Assembly (NCBI GenBank): GCA_965225915.1
Contig: OZ245326.1
Span: 1,240,001-1,304,000 of the forward strand
Length of the DNA: 64,000 bases
Source: JAAXHH01 sp965225915
GTDB lineage: Bacteria > JAAXHH01
Direction of reading: 5' to 3'
Positions 40,568 to 49,806 of this stretch are shown piece by piece (the first letter of the stretch is position 1; every line of letters begins with the position of its first letter). Under the pieces are notes generated by a model. It saw only the letters and a program-made list of their open reading frames with translations, made no database searches and was not told the DNA's origin. A program made the translations under genes and the position numbers.

Positions 40568-43168
40568 ATGATCACGGTCCCCATGGTGTTTACCCATGAC
40601 CCCTCATGGAAGCCGAATTGCTGGCCCGTTACCCGGGGTGTCCCTATGCCCGAAGGCATGCTTCGCGGGACAGATGAACTGGGAGTCATGCATCCCGATG
40701 GCGCTCGTGTTCCCGCCCAGTTTCGGGTTATCGGTCGATGGCCGGACGGCTCGGTGAAGTGGACGCTCGTGGATTTCCAGGCGGATGCCGCCCCATCGGG
40801 CAGGGCGGTCTATACACTGACGGACGAAACGGTCAAGGAAACGCGTTCGCTGCCGACGCCCGCCGCGACCGTAAGTATCGTAGAAACAGAACACGACCTC
40901 CACGTAGATACAGGCGCCCTGCGATTCCGGGTCAGCCGCCGGCGATACGGCCTCTTCCATTCCGTGTCGCTCCTACATACCCTGGGTGGAGAACAGTCCG
41001 AGGCGAATACGGCCCACGTGCCGGGCGGCGATGCATGGGCAAGGATCAGCGAAGGCGCCTCCGACGGCGGCACGGAACGACGACTGTACGGGCCGGGCGG
41101 CTTTTGCCGGGCATCGCTGGCCGATGACTCATATACAGTGACCGTCGAGGAACATGGTCCGCTGCGTACTGTCATCCGGCTGGAAAGCGCCCTGGAGGCC
41201 GACATCCCCATGCACCATTACGGCGGATACCGGCCGGTGCGTTGCATCACCCGGATCCACGCCTATGCCGGCCACGCGTTTGTGCGGGTTCTGCAAACCC
41301 ATGTCTTCACCTGCAATCCGCGGGAGGTGGAAATCGATGACCTGGCCCTGGACATCCCATACGCCTTCTCCGGAACCTGTACAAGCTATGCCTTTGGAAT
41401 AAAACACGTAGAGACCGGAACGCTCGAACAGGATGAACATCTTATGATCTCACAGAAAACAGATCGCCTTCTTCAGGTATCCCACGGCCGTCCCGGATCC
41501 GAAAGGGTCATTTCGGAAGGCGAAGCCTGCGCAGGATGGGTGACAATCGGAGATGGCAAGTCAGGAGTAGGCGTCGCCTGCCGAAACATGGCCGAAGAAT
41601 ATCCGCGAGCCATCGAAATCACCGGTGACGGTCGGCTAACCGTGTACGCGCGCCACGACCCGGAAGGCAGCCGCCTCTCCCTGTCACGGTATGCGGAAGA
41701 GGTCGCATGGCACGAAGGCGAAGGGATCTACGCCGACGGGACCGGCATAGCGAAGACCTCGGAGTTCTACTTACTTTATTTCGAGGAAGAGCAGCAAGAC
41801 GAGGCGATTGAAACGCTCCAATGCGCCCTGTCGCAACCCCACGTATCGGTTGCACCGGAGTGGATGGCCCGATGCGAGGTAGCGGGTGGTTTCATGATTT
41901 CAAAACCCTCTTACTCTTCCGCGGACTCTGATAAATCAGGATATGAAACGGGATCGGAAGGGACGGTGGTCCATCCGGAATCCATCCAGGCCGCGGAACG
42001 CATGCTGACGGGCTTTGCGGACTGGCTCGCGCGAAACATCCAACTCGGTCGCTGGTACGGATATATGAACTACGGCGACGTGCTCGTAGATTGGGACGAC
42101 GCGGAGGACGACTGGAAATTCCAGGGACGGTGGGGCTGGTGCAACAGCGAATGGGATCCCCGCCATGCGATCTGGATACAGTACCTGCGCACCGGCGATC
42201 CGCGTTACTACGGACTCGGCGAAGCCATGACACGCCACTCGATGGAAGTGGATACGTGCCACTGGCATCCCTTCCGTCCCTACATGGTCGGTGGTTGCTA
42301 CCGTCACAGTGTCGATCATTTCAGCGACGAACCCTGCGCTTCGCATACCTTCATCGACAACTGGATGGACTACTACTATCTGTCCGGCGACGGCAGGACC
42401 CTGGAAGCCATACGTGAAGCAGGCGCTTTCTTCCTGCGGTACAGATGGACCGAAGATCCAACTTTCAGCTTCAGCCTTCGGTCCATCGCCAATACGCTGC
42501 GCGGACTGCTCTATGCCTATGAAGCAACGGGCGAAGGGCGGTTCATGCGACGCGCCCACGAGGTATACGAAGTCGTCGCCCGGGGCCAGAACGAAGACGG
42601 GAGCTGGCACAAGCGCTTTCAAATCTCGACCCCGGACAGGCTTCCGAAACAGCTTCCCTACGGCATGGCGACGGAAGGCACTACGCTGGCCGTTGAAATG
42701 GGGACGGCCGCGCCGTTTACCGACGACGAATTCAAGACGTTGGGCGGTCCGTTCTCCCGATTGATCCGCGACCTGCCTTACGAGGAACAAAAGGGCTACC
42801 AGACCCACTACCTTCTGATCGGGCTGGAGTTGATACACCGGATGACCGGCCGGAGTGATGTTGCCGAGACTTACAGGCGGGGCGTGGACTGGTTCTGCGG
42901 CTTTCCGGACACCTTCTCATCCGATCGTCCCTTGAAGGAGCACTACGGGGGCATCCTCTGCCGCCACCTGGGCTACGCTCACCGCATGACCGGTGACAAA
43001 CGCTACCTGGAAACCGGAATGAAGATCCTGAAGCAACTCATCGACGCCCAGGACTGGAGCGACGATCCCCGGAAGCGGGGATCCATCACCATGAGTCCCA
43101 CCTACTTGAGCCTGTTGTTCTTCGGGGTACCCAGCTTTCTCGCGGAGGTGCTACGAAAGTCGGTTTGA
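40568..43168 (+). CDS. YetA/PcRGLX-like carbohydrate-active protein
   Basis: The product has 866 residues from ATG 40568, with GGAG upstream. A GTG at 40523 is less likely. The N-terminal beta domain reads WPVTRGVPMPEGML followed by VPAQFRVIGRWPDGSVKWTL, the RIFT-barrel start of YetA/exo-rhamnogalacturonan lyase-like proteins. The C-terminal half looks like an (alpha/alpha)6 barrel, with DNWMDYYYLSGDGRTLEAI and FSFSLRSIANTLRGLLYAYE. There is no signal peptide, so it is probably cytoplasmic. A polysaccharide lyase or glycoside hydrolase role is inferred. The catalytic residues are not identified. Confidence 0.72.
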   Translation: MITVPMVFTHDPSWKPNCWPVTRGVPMPEGMLRGTDELGVMHPDGARVPAQFRVIGRWPDGSVKWTLVDFQADAAPSGRAVYTLTDETVKETRSLPTPAATVSIVETEHDLHVDTGALRFRVSRRRYGLFHSVSLLHTLGGEQSEANTAHVPGGDAWARISEGASDGGTERRLYGPGGFCRASLADDSYTVTVEEHGPLRTVIRLESALEADIPMHHYGGYRPVRCITRIHAYAGHAFVRVLQTHVFTCNPREVEIDDLALDIPYAFSGTCTSYAFGIKHVETGTLEQDEHLMISQKTDRLLQVSHGRPGSERVISEGEACAGWVTIGDGKSGVGVACRNMAEEYPRAIEITGDGRLTVYARHDPEGSRLSLSRYAEEVAWHEGEGIYADGTGIAKTSEFYLLYFEEEQQDEAIETLQCALSQPHVSVAPEWMARCEVAGGFMISKPSYSSADSDKSGYETGSEGTVVHPESIQAAERMLTGFADWLARNIQLGRWYGYMNYGDVLVDWDDAEDDWKFQGRWGWCNSEWDPRHAIWIQYLRTGDPRYYGLGEAMTRHSMEVDTCHWHPFRPYMVGGCYRHSVDHFSDEPCASHTFIDNWMDYYYLSGDGRTLEAIREAGAFFLRYRWTEDPTFSFSLRSIANTLRGLLYAYEATGEGRFMRRAHEVYEVVARGQNEDGSWHKRFQISTPDRLPKQLPYGMATEGTTLAVEMGTAAPFTDDEFKTLGGPFSRLIRDLPYEEQKGYQTHYLLIGLELIHRMTGRSDVAETYRRGVDWFCGFPDTFSSDRPLKEHYGGILCRHLGYAHRMTGDKRYLETGMKILKQLIDAQDWSDDPRKRGSITMSPTYLSLLFFGVPSFLAEVLRKSV

Positions 43169-43193
43169 TGATCATCGGAAATATAGTTATCTT
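43165..43193 (+). promoter_or_regulatory. Promoter upstream of the TPR-GWxTD gene
   Basis: TTGATG (43165-43170) overlaps the preceding stop codon. A 17-base spacer leads to TATCTT (43188-43193), the same -10 sequence as at 30357-30362. Confidence 0.42.
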
Positions 43194-43229
43194 TAGAGTA
43201 ACCCACCTTTGTACGGCGACGTCTCCCTT

Positions 43230-43248
43230 CGATGCAGAACCTGCATCG
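43230..43248 (+). promoter_or_regulatory. Leader hairpin before the TPR-GWxTD ribosome binding site
   Basis: CGATGCAG (43230-43237) pairs perfectly with CTGCATCG (43241-43248) around AAC. It ends 3 bases before AAGGAGG (43252-43258), which lies 7 bases before ATG 43266. It could modulate translation or stabilise the mRNA 5' end. Confidence 0.45.
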
Positions 43249-43265
43249 TCTAAGGAGGAAACCGC

Positions 43266-45710
43266 ATGTACGTTCGACTGCTCCTGACGATCGCCCTGTT
43301 CACACTGTCCCCGCAGGGGCTGGCCCAACCACAGTCGGCCCAAAGGGAATCGATTGTCCTTCCTGACAACATCGAACAGGGCAAAACCCTCTATCAACAG
43401 GGACGGTACGCCGAGGCCTTGACTCTTCTTCAGGAGGCGGTCGAGCAGGACAAGAAATCAGCACCGGCTCATTTCTGGCTGGGCATGGACTGGTATGCCC
43501 TGGGAGACGATGATGAAGCGCTGAAAGCCTTCAGGCGGGCAGTACAACTGGATAAGAAATGGGCTTCCGGTCACGTTGGCATGGGCATGGTATACATGCT
43601 CAAACCCAACAGGCGCCTCGATGCCCGACGGGCCTTTCGCAGGGCGGTCGAGGTGGATCCAGTAAACGCTGACATACAGTACTACATGGGTCTGACCTAC
43701 ATGGACCAGGAGCGCACAGGCCAGTTGATTGGCAGCGAAAAGGATGGCAGGCGTTATTTCCTGAAAACCGTGGAACTGAATCCAGCACATCCTGACGCGT
43801 ACTTCCAACTCGGTCGCTGCTATGACAGTCCGCCGGACCCGGAACACGAAAAGGCGATATCAGCGTTTATCCAGCAATACCGGGTCAAGCCCGATCACAG
43901 CGAATCGCTCCTGCGTTTCGCCAACGCGAGCCATCGCTCCGAGCGCTACGACCTGGGCGCGGAGAAACTCAGAGCAATCGTCCGGGAATGGGGCAATGGC
44001 ACGCCGGACAGGATCCGCGCCATGCTGACCCAATTCGAAGTACTGGCGCTGGGATCAGACCAGCAATACGACCAGATACAGGCAGCGCTGGAGTCCTATA
44101 TCTCACAGTTGGACTCCGATGAACAGGCGGTGTACCGGGATCTGAGTCATGTGGCTCCTCCGGATGAACTGAAGGCCTGGGAGGCGGCGTCCGGCCCGGA
44201 ACGCGAGGAGCTCTGGCGGACCTTCTGGAACGAGCGGGACTCCAATCCGGCTACAATTGAGAACGAGCGGCTGGTAGAGCATTACCGGCGCGTTATGTAT
44301 GCCCGCATCCACTTTTCGGAAGAACAGCAGCCCTATGACCGCCGTGGTGAGATTTACATCCGATACGGAGAACCAGACGATCGGCGTCACTTCGTGTACA
44401 CCGCGCACTCGGATCCCTATTCAACTTTTCAGATTTCTGACAATCCTGCGGTAGACGCAATCCGTGAACAGAATCTCCAGTTCGGATACCAGTTGCGGGT
44501 AACCAGAGGCGACGTAGATCAACTGACCATGGAAGATAGCGAAAAGCGGCAGGGATTTGGTGCAGGTACTGCACAACACGAACTTAGGGGGGGAACAGAG
44601 GGCCTTACCGAGGTAGATTACGTTGGAATCAAAGCCAAACGTATCATGGGTGACGCCTATGCGGTCGAAAGCTGGGTGTACGTACCTCATGGACTGGAGC
44701 TGTTTTTCGTGGATCAAATGGGTGGTGGAAGATACGACTATCCCCTGTCGACCCTCGTGGTTGATGCGAACGTTGCGGCTAGTGAAGCAACAGATGTAAC
44801 GCGCCGCCAGGAACAGCACCATCCCAAGCGCCGCGCCTCCGAACTGATCGCCCGCAGTCCAGAAAACTATCGGCACGACTTCGGCGGAGAGCTCCTCGAG
44901 TATGCCTTCGACGCGGTTTCCTTCCGTGGTGAAGGTGGAGCGACCGAGGTGGATCTTGCTTACAGCGTTCCGGCCTGGCAGTTTGGAGACATCACCGATG
45001 AAAAGGGCGATCGGACCTGGCTGAACCACCAGATCACCCTCCGTGATTCTGACTTCAACTCCGCCTTCTCGCGCAAGATCCGGTTCGGTCCTATCGCCCG
45101 GCCTGAACGGAAACTGGCCAATCAGGAAATCCAGGGTTCCGCCTATACGCTCGCCGCTAATCTGACAGCGCCGTCCGGCACATTCACTATTGCCGTGGAA
45201 ATGCGGGACGAAGCCACAGAGCGTATTGGGGTGTACAAGAAGCCGGTATCATTCTCCGACTACCGCGGCGAGCATCTACTGATCAGTGATCTCAAGTTGT
45301 CCACCGGTATCACGCCTGCGTCAAACCCCGGACCGTTTGTGCGCAAGGGATTGAACGTCGTACCCAATCCCGGCCGGCTATTCCTGCGAGGGCAACTGAC
45401 ATACGTGTATTATGAAGTATACAACCTGGCCATGGGCGATGCAGGTCGGACTTCGTACGAGACTCTCTACGAGATCACGCCCAGGGGCATGCCCGCGCTG
45501 CGAAACCGATCGGCGCAGAGGCCGGGGGACATGCAGACGGTGTTGTCGATCTTCGAAGGAGAGGGTAATGCATCGGAAGAAGCGGAATATACCGCCCTGG
45601 ATACTACTGATCTTCCAGAGGGCGAATACGTGCTGACTGTGACGCTGACCGACCGCCTTGCCAACAGCTCCGTCTCTAAATCAGTCAACTTCATGGTGGT
45701 GGAGCCGTAA
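43266..45710 (+). CDS. Exported TPR and GWxTD-domain protein
   Basis: The 814-residue protein begins with signal peptide MYVRLLLTIALFTLSPQGLAQ. Four or five TPR units follow (GKTLYQQGRYAEALTLLQEA, GMDWYALGDDDEALKAFRRA and so on to about residue 230). A GWxTD-type region comes next, with VEHYRRVMYARIHFSEEQQP and YDRRGEIYIRYGEPDDRRHF. The C-terminal third is beta-rich, with paired strands such as AYTLAANLTAPSGTFTIAVE. GWxTD proteins are secreted or periplasmic, of unknown function, and typical of Acidobacteria and FCB-like phyla. AAGGAGG precedes the ATG. The gene appears monocistronic. Confidence 0.82.
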   Translation: MYVRLLLTIALFTLSPQGLAQPQSAQRESIVLPDNIEQGKTLYQQGRYAEALTLLQEAVEQDKKSAPAHFWLGMDWYALGDDDEALKAFRRAVQLDKKWASGHVGMGMVYMLKPNRRLDARRAFRRAVEVDPVNADIQYYMGLTYMDQERTGQLIGSEKDGRRYFLKTVELNPAHPDAYFQLGRCYDSPPDPEHEKAISAFIQQYRVKPDHSESLLRFANASHRSERYDLGAEKLRAIVREWGNGTPDRIRAMLTQFEVLALGSDQQYDQIQAALESYISQLDSDEQAVYRDLSHVAPPDELKAWEAASGPEREELWRTFWNERDSNPATIENERLVEHYRRVMYARIHFSEEQQPYDRRGEIYIRYGEPDDRRHFVYTAHSDPYSTFQISDNPAVDAIREQNLQFGYQLRVTRGDVDQLTMEDSEKRQGFGAGTAQHELRGGTEGLTEVDYVGIKAKRIMGDAYAVESWVYVPHGLELFFVDQMGGGRYDYPLSTLVVDANVAASEATDVTRRQEQHHPKRRASELIARSPENYRHDFGGELLEYAFDAVSFRGEGGATEVDLAYSVPAWQFGDITDEKGDRTWLNHQITLRDSDFNSAFSRKIRFGPIARPERKLANQEIQGSAYTLAANLTAPSGTFTIAVEMRDEATERIGVYKKPVSFSDYRGEHLLISDLKLSTGITPASNPGPFVRKGLNVVPNPGRLFLRGQLTYVYYEVYNLAMGDAGRTSYETLYEITPRGMPALRNRSAQRPGDMQTVLSIFEGEGNASEEAEYTALDTTDLPEGEYVLTVTLTDRLANSSVSKSVNFMVVEP

Positions 45711-45760
45711 GCTGGGACGACACTCAGAAGGTTGAAAGAATATCAAAGGACCTGTCTGGC

Positions 45761-48397
45761 CTACCTCGTGAACTGAATCGTCCTGCTTTCACCCGCAGCC
45801 AGTTCAAGCGGCGGATCAAACCCGCTCCTCGCCGAATCTCCCAACTGCAACCTCGACAATTTGAGCGAGCCGTGGAGGACGCTCAACTCGGCCTGCAGTT
45901 GTTCACCGGTACCGGAAACCGCACAGACCCCCCACGTATATCCAGTCGACCAGAAGTAACGTCCGGCCCGGTCGGTTAAGGTCATGGTCTTCGTGACGGC
46001 GGAGTAGTGGAAGCCGGTCAGCGCGAGGTGCGCGGCCCAGGCCGCCATGGCCCTGGCATAGTGATGGCCGCACTCGGCCTCGTCGAAGGGGTTCCGCTTG
46101 CGGCCGTCGTACCGGTCGCGGATTGCCTTTATGCAATCAAGGCCCTCATCGACCATGCCCTCGTAGATCATGCCAATGGCCGCGGTGTATTCGAATCCGG
46201 TCATGACTTCGCTGAAATAAGGAAATGGGTTGTCCGGTCTATCTTTCGGATAGGCGGCCATGAGCAGTGCCGACTCGTCGCCGAGGACGTAGGATCGCAT
46301 GACGTTGGTGTGGCCGTGAAAGTTCTCCTGTTTATTGTACTTCAGGATGCTCTGCAGTGTGGTACGGACGTTTTCCCGGTCCGTCAGGTAACCCATACTG
46401 CAGATATGGGCCATGTATTGACCGACGAGTTGATCCACCAGGCATCCCGGACCCAGTTGGTAGCCGGGGTTAGACAGGTCCTCTGTCCCCATACCCACCT
46501 TGAGTCCTTCGGCGACGTCTTCCATGCTCTCTGGCGTTCTGATCTCGTGTTCGTAGTATTCCCCGTTGAACAGGTTTTCGTCGGTCCAGGCACGGCCGCG
46601 CTCGTAAAGACCCCGGCAGCGCTCGGCAAAGTCGCCGTCGTCCAGGTAACGAGCCATATTCTCCGCCGCCCGCAACGCGCCCAGGTACCAGATCTCCATC
46701 TGGGGATTGGGACCGAAATATTCGACGTCCATGGTATTGTGCTGGCAACCTTCCATGACTCCATCGCGGTCGGCGTCCCAGCCGCCGGGTATCCAGCAGA
46801 AGGCCAGCGCCTGCTTCACTTTAGGCCAGAGTGTCCGAAGTTGCTCGTCATCGCCGGACAGATGCCAGTCGCGGTACATCTTCATGATGCATCCCATCTG
46901 GCCGTCCGCCGCCGCGCGGTTGATGTTGCGGGCGCGCGACAGGGGCAGCGAGACGCGGAAGCTCATCAGGCCGTTATCGTCCGTGGCATGGGCGAATTCC
47001 ACCTCGCGCATGGTCTGCGCCAGATCGCCGAAGAGGAAAGCCGTGGACTGCTCGTAGTTCCATACGTGGGTGCAGGAGCCAAGACAGCATCCCGCTGCGT
47101 CATGGCATCCCTCCCAGCCGTAGAACCGACCGTCGGGCGTTCGAAAGCAGGTCTGGCTGCGCAGCGTGCTCAGGTTGAACAGCGCCGCCTCCTTTACTAC
47201 TTCCGGCAGGTCCGAACCGCAGAACGCCTCGACAAACCGGAGCGTGTCCGCTTCCAGCTTTTCCAATTCGGGCAAGACGTTTTCCACCACGTCCCAGGCG
47301 TCATCGTACCGGGTCGTATAGTAATTTCCGATTAGGTCACCGTTGCCGCCGCAATCACTTCCGTTGTCACAACAGTCCCCGCCGTTGTCGCAGCAACTCT
47401 CGTCGTTCTTTCCACTGTCGCAGCAACCCTCGTCGTCACAGCAGGATTCTTCCTCATCGGTGTCCGAGCCATCTCCGGGTGCATCGGCTTCTTGCGGCAA
47501 AGGCGTCCAGGTATAGCGGTTCGGAAAATGCCAGGCCAGCACGAAGGTCACGCTTTCCGTTTCACCGGGCGCCAGGTCGATCCGGGCCGATAGTGAGGTC
47601 ATGGGGCGGTCACTGTTGCCGACGTCCCGTTCCGATAGCGTGCCATCACCACTGAAATCGTCCCAGAAATCGAGCAGTGAAGTGCCCCAGCCGGCGTCAC
47701 GCCAGGCGGTGCGGTGGCTTTCAGTCTCCGCCGTCGTGACCAGCGCCATCGTACCCCACTGCGAGGCCAGTCTGTCCACGCCTTTCGATGTCATGAACAG
47801 TCCGCGATACCCTTCGCCTGCACGGTACCGGTTTCGGTTTTCACTGCAGGACCCGTCCGTGCCGTCCATGCCGATGAAATTCGGTATCGAGCCGCATACC
47901 GCGGCCGTTACGGGTACACCGGCCCGGTTGATCAGCACGTACCGGAGGACCGCCACGGGCAGTCCGCTGCTGTCGGTGTCGCACGGGACAAGGGGATTGA
48001 AAGCCTCCAACCTTACCTCGACCGGCACCTCATCGTCGGACAACAGAACCTGGCCGAAGGGATAGGCCGCGTCAAAGGAGCAACGGGCAAAACGCGGCAA
48101 CCCGTGATTTGCGGCGGGACTTCCACTGGCGCCTTCGTATTCGAAGTGCTCGAGGGGACCCTCGAGCAGGCGGGCCACAGCCTCGCCACCCTCAGATTGG
48201 GCATAGAGCGCGAACGAAGGGGGACATCGGAATTCCCTGCCGGGTATGAATCCCTTGGCCGGCCGGTTCATCAGTTCCCAGTCCCGCAGATCGCCCCTTC
48301 CGCCCAGGGAGACCGTCCCCGTGCCAATGCCGCCAAGGGGCAGGGCGATTCTCGCGAGGTGTTCCTGGTCGTAATGATGGAGAACGGGCCACTTCAT
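45761..48397 (-). CDS. GH116-type beta-glucosidase/glucosylceramidase with Cys-rich insert
   Basis: The 878-residue protein opens LARIALPLGGIGTGTVSLGG, the GBA2-type N-terminal domain start. The catalytic domain has FYGWEGCHDAAGCCLGSCTH, THVWNYEQSTAFLFGDL and CQHNTMDVEYFGPNPQM, where Asp557 is the candidate acid/base and Glu429 a candidate nucleophile. The family hydrolyses beta-glucosides or beta-xylosides. There is no signal peptide, so it may be cytosolic. Residues ~302-357 are an unusual Asp/Gly-rich insert bearing repeated Cys-Cys pairs, absent from what I know of the family. It is last in a minus run, 30 bp after the symporter. Confidence 0.85.
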   Translation of the reverse strand: MKWPVLHHYDQEHLARIALPLGGIGTGTVSLGGRGDLRDWELMNRPAKGFIPGREFRCPPSFALYAQSEGGEAVARLLEGPLEHFEYEGASGSPAANHGLPRFARCSFDAAYPFGQVLLSDDEVPVEVRLEAFNPLVPCDTDSSGLPVAVLRYVLINRAGVPVTAAVCGSIPNFIGMDGTDGSCSENRNRYRAGEGYRGLFMTSKGVDRLASQWGTMALVTTAETESHRTAWRDAGWGTSLLDFWDDFSGDGTLSERDVGNSDRPMTSLSARIDLAPGETESVTFVLAWHFPNRYTWTPLPQEADAPGDGSDTDEEESCCDDEGCCDSGKNDESCCDNGGDCCDNGSDCGGNGDLIGNYYTTRYDDAWDVVENVLPELEKLEADTLRFVEAFCGSDLPEVVKEAALFNLSTLRSQTCFRTPDGRFYGWEGCHDAAGCCLGSCTHVWNYEQSTAFLFGDLAQTMREVEFAHATDDNGLMSFRVSLPLSRARNINRAAADGQMGCIMKMYRDWHLSGDDEQLRTLWPKVKQALAFCWIPGGWDADRDGVMEGCQHNTMDVEYFGPNPQMEIWYLGALRAAENMARYLDDGDFAERCRGLYERGRAWTDENLFNGEYYEHEIRTPESMEDVAEGLKVGMGTEDLSNPGYQLGPGCLVDQLVGQYMAHICSMGYLTDRENVRTTLQSILKYNKQENFHGHTNVMRSYVLGDESALLMAAYPKDRPDNPFPYFSEVMTGFEYTAAIGMIYEGMVDEGLDCIKAIRDRYDGRKRNPFDEAECGHHYARAMAAWAAHLALTGFHYSAVTKTMTLTDRAGRYFWSTGYTWGVCAVSGTGEQLQAELSVLHGSLKLSRLQLGDSARSGFDPPLELAAGESRTIQFTR

Positions 48398-48427
48398 GGG
48401 AATTGGTCCCTTCTTAACTCGCCCTGG

Positions 48428-49781
48428 CTAGATACGTTGACGATAATCCCGGAGGGACCGCATCACCTTCGGCGACAATAGCAAAGTCGAGACCATGGTG
48501 GGAATGGCCATCATGGCGAACATGCCGTCTATCAGGCTGATGGCGGCATCCAGCGAAACGACCGAAGCGATGATGATACATCCTACGTAGAAGTAGTTGT
48601 AGAGATACTGCCGCTTCGGCACCGATCAGAAAGCCGAGACACTTGGTACCGTAATAGGAATAGGTGAATATCGTGCTGGTGCTGAAGAAGACCACGCAGA
48701 TGATTAAAATGTACGAACCGAAGCCCGGCATGGCGGATTCGAAAGCGTTGGCCGTCAGTGTCACACCGTTGTCGGAGGTGGTCTGCCAGACCCCGGTCAT
48801 CAGGATAACGAGCGCCGTGCAGGTACACACGATCATCGTATCGATGACGGGTTCCATCATGGCCACCAGGCCTTCGCGCGACGGCTCCCTGGTCTTCGCG
48901 GCCCCGTGAGCCAGAGCTTCAGTGCCAATACCCGCCTCGTTCGAGAAAGCGGCCCGGCGCACGCCGGTCATGATGACCGCGCCCACGGCTCCGCCGGCCA
49001 CCGCTTCCCCCGTGAAGGCGTCGGTGATGATCAGCATCAGGTATCTCGGGACTTCCTCGATGTGAAGCACGATGATCCACAGGGCGCAGATCATGTACAG
49101 GATCACCATGGCGGGAACGACGCGCGTAGCAACGTCGGCGATCCGGGTGATGCCGCCGAATATGACGATGCCGACAAGCAGCACCAGCGTGATGCCGGCC
49201 ATGAGGTTAAACCAGACAGGATCTTCGCCAATCACACCCATCGGCACGAACACCACGTCGCGGATGACCTGTACCAGTTGATTGACCTGAAACAGCGGCA
49301 GGCATCCGATCACGCCGGCTATACAGAAAAAAGCGGCCAGGGGTTTCCATTTACGGCCCAGTCCTTCCAGTACGGTGTACATTGGCCCGCCCTGCGTTTT
49401 GCCGGCGCTGTCCTGCCCCCGGTACATGATCGCCAGGGAACAGGTAAAGAACTTGGTCGCAATACCTACCAGGGCGCTGACCCACATCCAAAACATGGCG
49501 CCCGGCCCGCCGACCACGATGGCGACAGCCACACCGGAGATGTTCCCCATACCGATAGTGGCCGCGAGCGCGCTGACCAGCGCCTGGAAATGGGTAATAT
49601 CGCCGGGGTCGTCCGGTTCGTCGTATTTTCCGCGGATGATTTCGATCGAGTGCTTGAAATACCTGAGGGGTATGAAACGGGAGTACAGTAGGAGAAACAG
49701 TCCACCGCCAATAAGCAGGTAAAGCAGGTACGACCAGGCGGTATCCGCAAAGAAGACGATACCCTGTTCCACTAAGTCCAT
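48428..49781 (-). pseudogene. Sodium:alanine/glycine symporter (AGCS family), frameshifted near the 3' end
   Basis: From ATG 49781 (GGAGGAG upstream) the frame encodes a typical AGCS transporter. It shows ATIGMGNISGVAVAIVVGGP, FWMWVSALVGIATKFFTCSL, the TQGGPMYTVLEGLG family signature, AFSNEAGIGTEALAHGA, and YSYYGTKCLGFLIG. Around 48600-48625 the reading shifts by one base. The true C-terminus continues in another frame as KRQYLYNYFYVGCIIIASVV to PKVMRSLRDYRQRI, ending at 48428. Uncorrected, the original frame ends at 48414 with a nonsense basic tail. One extra base explains it, so a sequencing error or a recent mutation are both possible. The intact product would couple Na+ to alanine or glycine uptake. 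Confidence 0.85.
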
Positions 49782-49806
49782 GATTCGACTCCTCCACGGA
49801 GATGGG

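Noticed and set aside
46007..47335. 442-codon open frame on +, antisense to the GH116 gene
   Set aside because: No domain is visible and the GH116 catalytic motifs are on the other strand.
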